In this document: positions 57,321-64,000 of the stretch, in pieces
Position numbering within the stretch: the stretch's first letter is position 1
Layout: each line of letters begins with the position of its first letter
Assembly: GCA_949361645.1 (NCBI GenBank)
Contig: OX442416.1
Coordinates: 16,620,993 to 16,684,992 of the forward strand
DNA length: 64,000 bases
Source: Spongilla lacustris
Taxonomy: Eukaryota; Porifera; Demospongiae; Spongillida; Spongillidae
Direction: 5' to 3'
Made by a program: the position numbers and the translations under genes
The notes under the pieces: model-generated
The model's database searches: none
What the model was told of the DNA's origin: nothing
The model's input: the letters and a program-made list of their open reading frames with translations, nothing else

Positions 57321-58195
57321 GTATGTGTTTGACATTGTGTTGTGTGTTTAAAAAATTGGTTGATGATGCAGAGGCTGTCATACATGTAATCAGAGGGCTG
57401 ATGTATAGGTAGGAATGTCTATGTGTTATCAGTACCGCGCGAGGTATTGCGTGGAAGCCAAAGCTGCCAACCCCCCCCCCCCCCCCTGCTAAATGCTACA
57501 TCACCTATATTTTTATGCATGCATGCATGCAATGCATAATGTACATTAGTTTATAGCTCATTTGTACAGTTACTCATTAAATTACCCCCTCCCCCCCCCC
57601 CCCCCCCGCATTGAATCCTGTTAACCAACTGGAAGCGGAAAGCTGTTTGACGATGAGTCGGAACTGTTAGTAGACTTTGAGTCTAGAATAATCCATACAT
57701 TCACCCCCCTGACTTGATCGCTCACCGTACCGTGCTATAATTCCTAACGTATGCAATTACTGCATATATACCTCGAATCTGATTGAGTGGAGACCCAGTT
57801 TAGCGGTTATGTAATCCATCCGCTGCTGCAATGTCACCGCAAGCATCACCTCTAGTCCCAGTAGTAGGCCAGTACCACAGTTGCCGCCAGAAAATATTAA
57901 CAATACTCGATAATAGAGATTTAATTCATTCTTTTGAATTCGTAGCCCGTTATATATGTTCTTGCACAGTTAATCACTAGCTTATTCGGATCATAATTTT
58001 AAATTCCGACCAAATTTTAGCGTACGTGCGCATTACAAATACAGCCGTATAATTGAAATACAATCATTGAAGAATAGACGGCGAATTCCTCCAATCAGGG
58101 ACACTGCTCCAAAGGGACGCACTTTCCAGTTTGCTCGTTCCGAAACGTTCCTTCAGCACATAGAGCAAAGGGACCGAATGTGGAACGCACCCCTA
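57321..58195. other. Noncoding sequence with two poly-C runs
   Basis: C runs at about 57471-57486 and 57588-57607. No gene is supported. Confidence 0.5.
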
Positions 58196-58680
58196 TTAAG
58201 GAACACTAAATCTCATTACAAATTTAATCAAAGTTATGGGTTTGCAATGATGGATCATACGCAAATCAATGAATCTGATTGACCCACTAGTTGCTGGATA
58301 AATATCCTTTGGCAAGCTAGGAGTGCAGCATTGTGCTCCTTTGCGACCTCCTGATTTCATTATAGCTTTCATGCGCTCTAATGCAGCGTTTTCTTCTAGA
58401 GCTGCTTTTCTTTTTCTGCGTTGCTCTTCTTTCTCAGCTATCTCTCCCCTCTTCATATCCTTAAATTCATCGATCCATTGTGCTGAAGTCATGCACTGAG
58501 CTGAACCTTTCAAACGCTTAAATTGAGTACTTGTAGTACTGAATTGACAATTTTAGGCATAACTGCAGATCTTCTTCTGTTGTCATTGCAGCAGCCTTGA
58601 GATCAACCCGCCTCTTCACCTCTTGTGCCACACCATCCTCAATAAAGCTTACAATGGTCAGGAAGAGCATCTACCCCACG
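58196..58680 (-). pseudogene. Unknown charged-protein fragment, possibly transposase-derived
   Basis: On the minus strand one frame encodes GVAQEVKRRVDLKAAA and a TTEEDLQLCL segment up to a stop near 58536. A shifted frame (to 58196) then encodes SAQWIDEFKDMKRGE and a Lys/Glu-rich helix (EKEEQRRKRKAALEEN). The combination has coding character with a frameshift, like a decayed DNA-transposon C-terminus. I recognise no family, and a cellular exon is also possible. Confidence 0.35.
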
Positions 58681-58955
58681 TAGTGGAGACAGGCCTGTCG
58701 TTTATTGGCCATAATTATGCAACCAGAGGATAGACGTTTCAAGTAGCACCCGCCCCCTCCCCAAAGCAAACCCCCCCTGCGGTTGAGTGTTTATATAACA
58801 ACCTTTGATGTGGTTGTTCCTTATTCGGTACCTTTCCCATACATTGGGGTATGTTTGCCGAAAAGTGAGTTTTCGGTACCAGGATTCATAAAACCTTTTC
58901 TATGGTTAGTATAGTTGTAATCTACGTTAAATTCTCTTATCCAACAGTGTTTAAA

Positions 58956-59400
58956 TTATCTCTCTAGCATGCATAGTTTGTCTGCAGCAGTCAAGGGAAG
59001 TTGGTTGTTCCTTAATAGGTTCCTTTGCTCTACACATCGAAATGCGCAAACGTCTGGACATATATGCGGGTTGGGGTTGGCGCATGATATAAAGCCGGCA
59101 CAATGTTCGCACTCCGCGAAGACCTCTCCTTCCGGACATTCAGCTGTACGTAATAATAATACGGATCATATAAACTATCGAATTACGCCGACGCGCTACA
59201 GACTTCATGAATATAACTCACTCGGATCTGGCGTGGAAGCTGGGCAATCTTTCACACACTGTCCAGTCTGTTTTTTCCGAATAGTTCCTTCGACACACTC
59301 ACATCCGGGCTTGCAAACGTCGAGACATATTGGGTTGGGATCGTCACACGATATTTCACATTTTTTGCAAAGCGAGAAAACCTCTCCATTGGGACATCTT
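58956..59400 (-). CDS. TIL-type cysteine-rich domain gene, two exons (partial)
   Basis: Exon 1 (59400-59222, preceded by an AG) encodes RRCPNGEVFSLCKKCEISC, then PICLDVCKPGCECVEGT and GQCVKDCP, the cysteine layout of a trypsin-inhibitor-like (TIL) domain. A GTGAGT donor (59221-59216) and an AG acceptor (59145-59144) bound a 78-base intron. Phase is preserved, and exon 2 starts TECPEGEVFAECEHCAGFIS, then PHICPDVCAF, a second TIL-like domain, with a stop at 58958-58956. Its later cysteines are missing, so it may be truncated or spliced on at a GTAGAG site near 59026. TIL proteins are usually secreted protease inhibitors or parts of mucin-like proteins. No signal peptide exon is found, so the 5' end is unassigned. 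Confidence 0.6.
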
Positions 59401-60366
59401 CTATGGACTAATATACATGCATGTACATGATACTGCGACTGACCAATCCGGGGCAATTGTGCAACACAAGCCCTCTATAGATACATACATACATCTACAT
59501 GCATGTCTGTGTTATCGTGTAAAATTGACTGTTTTAATTCAGTGCCACTTTGCATAAAGGTATCGTTATTCCACTGGACTCCTTACTTCGTGCTGAAGCT
59601 TGAACTGACGAGAAAATGGCGCCAAATGTCGCGATCAGCATAGTCACCTTGAAAGCGCTCATCCTCAGCCTGGCTGTGATTTTAGTTCAAATGTACATGC
59701 GCATTAAATAGATCATTGAAGCCTTGCAGTCACGAAAGCGTGTGGCATGGTAAACCACTAATGCAATTACGCGGTTTCAATGTTTGCACTGTTTGTGCTG
59801 AGCTATAGTGGATGGGCGAGCATACGTAAGCGGCACCGCGTAATTACAATATTAGTGGTCAAAAATTCCCATAAACAGGTGATCACATCTTGGCGCTAGA
59901 TCGAGGCCACCCATAAAAAAAGTCTTGCAAAGGGTCAAGATGAGATCACCTAGTTATGCGACCTCTTATTGACCACTAATGGTCTTCTGTGAAATTAAAG
60001 GCTCAGCACACATCGCGCAGAATTGAAACCGCGTAATTGCATTAGCGGTTAAGTTAACCGTCACAAGCTTACGTGCAAGTACTGTTTCGATCATGTCAAT
60101 GATGTCATGATCAAAAAAGTAATAAAAAGCGTCCGGCATACAACCATCATATAATTCACCCCCTTCCCCCCTCCTGCATGTACTCGACCCCTGGCTGATA
60201 CAATCGCAACCGGTAATCAACGTCTATTTAATGCGCATGTGCCCGCGGAAAGCTCTCACGCCAGATCCGAGTGAGTTATTCCGTATATTCATGAAGTCTG
60301 AAGCGCGCTCGCGTCGGCTTAATTCGACAGTTTGTATGATCTGTATTATTATTATGAACAGCTGAA
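59140..60366. repeat. Imperfect palindrome, about 1.2 kb, overlapping the TIL gene
   Basis: Complementary pairs occur in mirrored order: 59144-59245 with 60262-60365; ACATGCGCATTAAATAGA (59695) with its inverse near 60222; 59750-59803 with 60000-60052 (ATGCAATTACGCGGTTTCAA); and 59856-59900 with 59935-59985. The left arm has about 440 extra bases that include TIL exon 1. The right arm copies the exon 1 end, the GTGAGT donor and the intron. Confidence 0.75.
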
Positions 60367-61351
60367 TAGTTACGTAGTTGCGAAATTTACGGAAATCAAA
60401 AATTTAAGTAAATTTCGATCGTATATCCATCAAAGCGGTGCGTAAACTGATTGCGTCACGAGTCACGTGAGGTTTTAAAAATATGTCTGTAGTTAAGTGC
60501 AGAGGTTGAACATGAATCAATGTGTAGAAGAGGTAACAGAACGCATCACACTAGAGGAAGAAATGGAGCAAGAACAGCAAGATCAGGATGCCCGTGTCCG
60601 TTATGCACCTTTTTGCTGCGTTAGGAATACACTGATCAGCATATTCAGGTATCACTTTGAGGATTGCTGGCTTTTTTTGAGCTGTGTTGTAATTAAAACA
60701 GCAATTAACTTATCACATTCCTCAGTAGTGGGGTATTCAATGTGATGTGCTGCTCTTATATTCCCGAGGAACTAGTGTTCCTAAAGTCAATTGCCCCTAT
60801 TTCATCCGGTGTAACCTTTATAGTAATAGAGTATACTTATATATAAGTCTTCATACATCAGCAATTACCTCTTTTGTGCTTGGTAACCATGAGCACTTCT
60901 GAGAACTACATAAATCCTGACTAGATTTTGCCACAGTTCTGCTGCCCTTACCATGCAAGCAAGTTATTACTGCTGCTATGTGGGAACATGCCTCACCTAG
61001 ACTGTTTGATATGCAGTACATGTATACATTTATGAGAAATAATGCCTCAAAGCTAATAATGTACCCTGCCATATATGCATGGGCAGTGTACACACAGTAT
61101 TTTTCGCATTCAACTGCAACCCATGGAGTTAGGTGGAGGGTCATTCATTTGCTGATAATGCCTGACCTAAAACTAGTACAGTACAGGTTGCATTGTTGAA
61201 TTCATAAGTGTGGGTTGTACCTTGCCAATAACGATACAGCGAGGATTATCTTCATGAATGAAGTGGTGCATCTTCAGATAATGTACCCAGCCATCCGGCT
61301 TTGATATAGCTATAAGGCTTGAAACCGGTTGTATTCCGGAGATCTGTTTTG
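60367..61351. other. Unassigned sequence
   Basis: No recognised gene. Ends at the abrupt start of giant-gene homology. Confidence 0.45.
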
Positions 61352-63937
61352 ATGGTGGTGCTATGTATATATCTTCAGCTGACTTAGTAATTATTGATAA
61401 ATCAACTTTTATTAATAACACTGCAGTCAGAGGTGCAGCAGTCTATGCCTCGACCTTGAATAATGACAATTCCATATATCAGCAAGGTAATCTCACTCTT
61501 CAGGAAGTAATAGTTGAAAATAATTTTGTAATGAATACACAACAGTTTGGGGAGGGGCCATTTATTTCAGTGTATAATGAAAGTGATCATTATTGGAGAC
61601 ACCATCACAGGAAGTCAGTTCTTGTCTAACTCTCCCCTGGGGGCCATCACAGGAGAAAATGGATTTCTGCAGCTGCATGGTAATGTATCATTTTATAATA
61701 ACACAGGAGAGAATGGAGGGGCCATAAGTCTATCAAACAATGTACCACTCCGCTTCGATAACAGTTGCACAGTGGAAATGTCCAGAAATGTTGCAACATG
61801 CAGGGTTTGGTGGTGCTATTTACAATGATGGGGGTCCATTACCAAAGGAAAGAGGATCTGCGTATTGCACCATAATCTTCAATGCAGATTCTTTTGGTAA
61901 CATAAGTAACTTAATCACCTTCACCAATCACCATGCACAGCAAGGTGGTCATGCTGTGTATGTCACACCCATTTATAAGTGCAGATGCATTCAGACGAAT
62001 TTTCTGTCTTCTCCCTGGGAAAATGTGGCTAGCATTTTATCCATTACCACAAGTCCCCAGTGACACTCAAGTATTCTCATTTCCAACAAACTGCAGTGAC
62101 CCTGACCTGTGCAATGTCACAGGTAAGTATGAAGGAAAAGTTACCACACATCCTGGTGGGACTGTGAAACTTAATTTTATCACAGCAGATGATGGAAACA
62201 ACCTATCACCCAGTGTGGTTTATGCATCAATAGGCACAAATGGTGACATCACTACAACCATAACACTTGGAAGCTCAGTGGATAGGAACAGTATGTGGTA
62301 CAATAGAGTACCAAATCTCTGGACCACAAATGGCTTCACAAAATTTGGCTCTGTCCACATCTCCAGGTAGTTTACCAACAGTCATTGAGGTGGAGCTGTT
62401 ACCATGTGAACCAGGGTTCATATTTGTGTCAAGCTATTCTACATGCCATTGCTCTAAATTCCTCACTTCACATGGAGTGGTCTGTGATACATCAGATGGT
62501 AGTGTTACCAGAGATCAAAATAACTGGATTGGTGTGTATAATAACACTCTTCCAGCACTGGCTTCATTCTGTCCTTTGGACTACTGCATCAGTGCCATAA
62601 ATAAGCTGTTTCTAGGAAGGCCTTGGGATTTGTGCAGTGGAGGACGTACTGGCACTCTTTGTGGTCATTGCCATGGTAACTACAGTGTGATCTTTGGTTC
62701 TTCCCAGTGCCAGGTGTGCTCAGATATATGGCTGATCACACTTGTGATGTTTGCAGTGCTGGGTGTCTTACTGGTGGCAGCACTGTTCTTCCTCAACCTC
62801 ACTGTAACACAAGGCACACTCTATGGGCTCATCTTCTACGCCAACATTATTCAAGTCAATACTTCAATATACTTCAGCCAATCCACTTTGAGACCATTGC
62901 AGGTGATTGTGTCCCTTGTGAATCTTGCAAGACCTTGGGCTCCCTCTGTGTTTCTATGAAGGTATGGATGATGTGGACAAGGCTGGCCTTCGGTTTGTGT
63001 TCCCAGCCTACCTCCTCATCCTCACCATGACAGTCATTATGCTCTGCCACTACTGTCTTAAGTGATCTCAAACTACCTCCACTAGGTCCTGTTTTTATTA
63101 TAATAGAACAAAGAGCAGTTGGTGTCCTATCTACTCTCATCTACTTGTCATATTCCAAGCTGCTAAGAACTGTCATTGATGTTTTTACATATTCCACAGT
63201 CCATTCATGGGAAGCATACTGTTATATTTGTGGTAGCCATGGTGACATGTGTCTTGTTCCTCCTCCCCTACACCTTTGCCCTCACTTTCATTCCAATTAT
63301 TGAACGGTACAGTGAACACAATAGGCTGTTCAACTATCTCCACAAGATGGCCAATCAGATCAAACCAATGAATGATGCCCACTATGCCCCCTATAAGGGG
63401 GAGTGGCGATGGTGGCTGGGAGCAAGGCTTTGGCTTCTAGTTGTGATGTACAGTTTAAATCCAGTGTTTAGTTCTGACAATCCATCTCTGCTTCTGTCAA
63501 TCTAGGCTACCATGGTGATCCTGTTCATGCTAGTACAAGCTAGAATAGAACCATTTGGACAGTCACTTCAAAAGTCAGAAAAATCTAACAGATGTACCAA
63601 CATCTACAATCTGTTCTATAATTGTCTTGACCTGTTTTACCTCCTCAACTATATTGTATTAGCTCTGTTAATGTCTTACATTCTAGACAAAAGTTCAGAC
63701 CAAACTCAGCCCTTTGTGGTATGTGTTGGTGTTTTGGTGGATCTGTATGTAGTGGTGGTGATGGTGACTGTCTTGTACCATCTCATTGTGGCCATCCTCA
63801 AGGCTTGTGGGATATATGACAGAGCCAAAGAGAAGATTGATGGATTATTTCAAAGGAAATGTGAATTAGTGGTTCCTGCTAGCAAGACTTTGACAGCCAA
63901 CTTTGGTGAGAAGGAACCACTGATGTGTGAAGACTAA
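61352..63937 (+). pseudogene. Giant beta-helix/TM gene, 5'-truncated copy
   Basis: Homology begins inside the last repeat (FDGGAMYIS, then DKSTFINNTAVRGAAVYAS) and continues in order to the C-terminus (EKEPLMCED). It passes the TITGSQFLSNSPLGAI block, the GGHAVY block, the Cys module (GRTGTLCGHC) and the membrane segments. There are frameshifts near 61545, 61795, 62065, 62270 and 62925. A loss of about 65 bases near 63200 removes the HLPSGDMYVWF stretch, and a Gln codon before ATMVILFML has become TAG (63503-63505). No signal peptide or main repeat block is present. Its 3' flank matches that of giant gene 2, so it derives from a gene-2-like copy. Confidence 0.9.
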
Positions 63938-64000
63938 AGTACATACAATGTTGTGTGTTTTTAGTATCTTTTATATATTTGTTAGTTTTACTCAAGGTAT

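Overview
The window looks like nuclear DNA from a marine invertebrate, most likely a demosponge. It has eukaryotic-style intronless surface-protein genes mixed with many decayed transposons, satellites and microsatellites. It also has long poly-G/poly-C runs and a heavy scatter of the palindrome TACATGTA. The sponge assignment is inference, from the combination of PMP-like beta-helix/multi-TM proteins, an orphan 7TM receptor and a retroelement with a restriction-like endonuclease. There is no operon structure, rRNA or CRISPR.

Three genes look intact. Two are paralogous giant membrane proteins (3873-7568 and 40759-44901, both +). Each has a signal peptide, a beta-helix made of Chlamydia-PMP-type FxxN/GGA[VI] repeats, a Cys-rich module and about nine or ten C-terminal membrane segments. 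The third is a single-exon 7TM receptor (14592-15602, +). Three broken relatives of the giant genes lie at 9425-10877 (-, N-terminal half), 46385-47890 (+, membrane domain with an inserted MITE-like element) and 61352-63937 (+, 3' two-thirds). This is therefore a locally expanding and decaying family. A probable small secreted gene with TIL-type cysteine-rich exons lies on the minus strand at 58956-59400.

Layout: 1-3.4 kb is repeats, including a 36-bp minisatellite. 3.4-11 kb holds giant gene 1 and its inverted N-terminal pseudogene, which abuts a second copy of the gene 1 upstream sequence. 11-14.6 kb has nothing recognisable. 14.6-15.6 kb is the 7TM receptor. 15.76-24.89 kb is a giant foldback (inverted-repeat) element with nearly identical outer arms and interior C/G-rich tandem modules. 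25-27.4 kb is retroelement debris and a GC-rich repeat. 27.4-40 kb is mostly noncoding, with minisatellites (22 bp, about 28 bp, 17 bp), a tandem 0.87-kb duplication and a perfect hairpin.

40-45 kb holds giant gene 2, preceded by a copy of the same upstream block and 36-bp minisatellite found near gene 1. 45-49.6 kb has a reverse transcriptase remnant, a giant-gene pseudogene and MITE candidates. 50-51.4 kb is an alternating (ABABA) satellite of about 270 bp. 51.86-52.66 kb is a small foldback element that shares a module with the 9-kb one. 53.1-54.5 kb is a dead chromodomain/BED/hAT transposase. 54.8-57.3 kb holds two retroelement copies head to head. 58-60.4 kb holds TIL exons partly copied into an imperfect palindrome. 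61.35-63.94 kb is the last pseudogene.

The strongest candidates for something undescribed are the foldback family (two size classes sharing a subterminal module) and the giant beta-helix/multi-TM family, whose repeat number differs between paralogues and whose 5' flanks have been copied separately.
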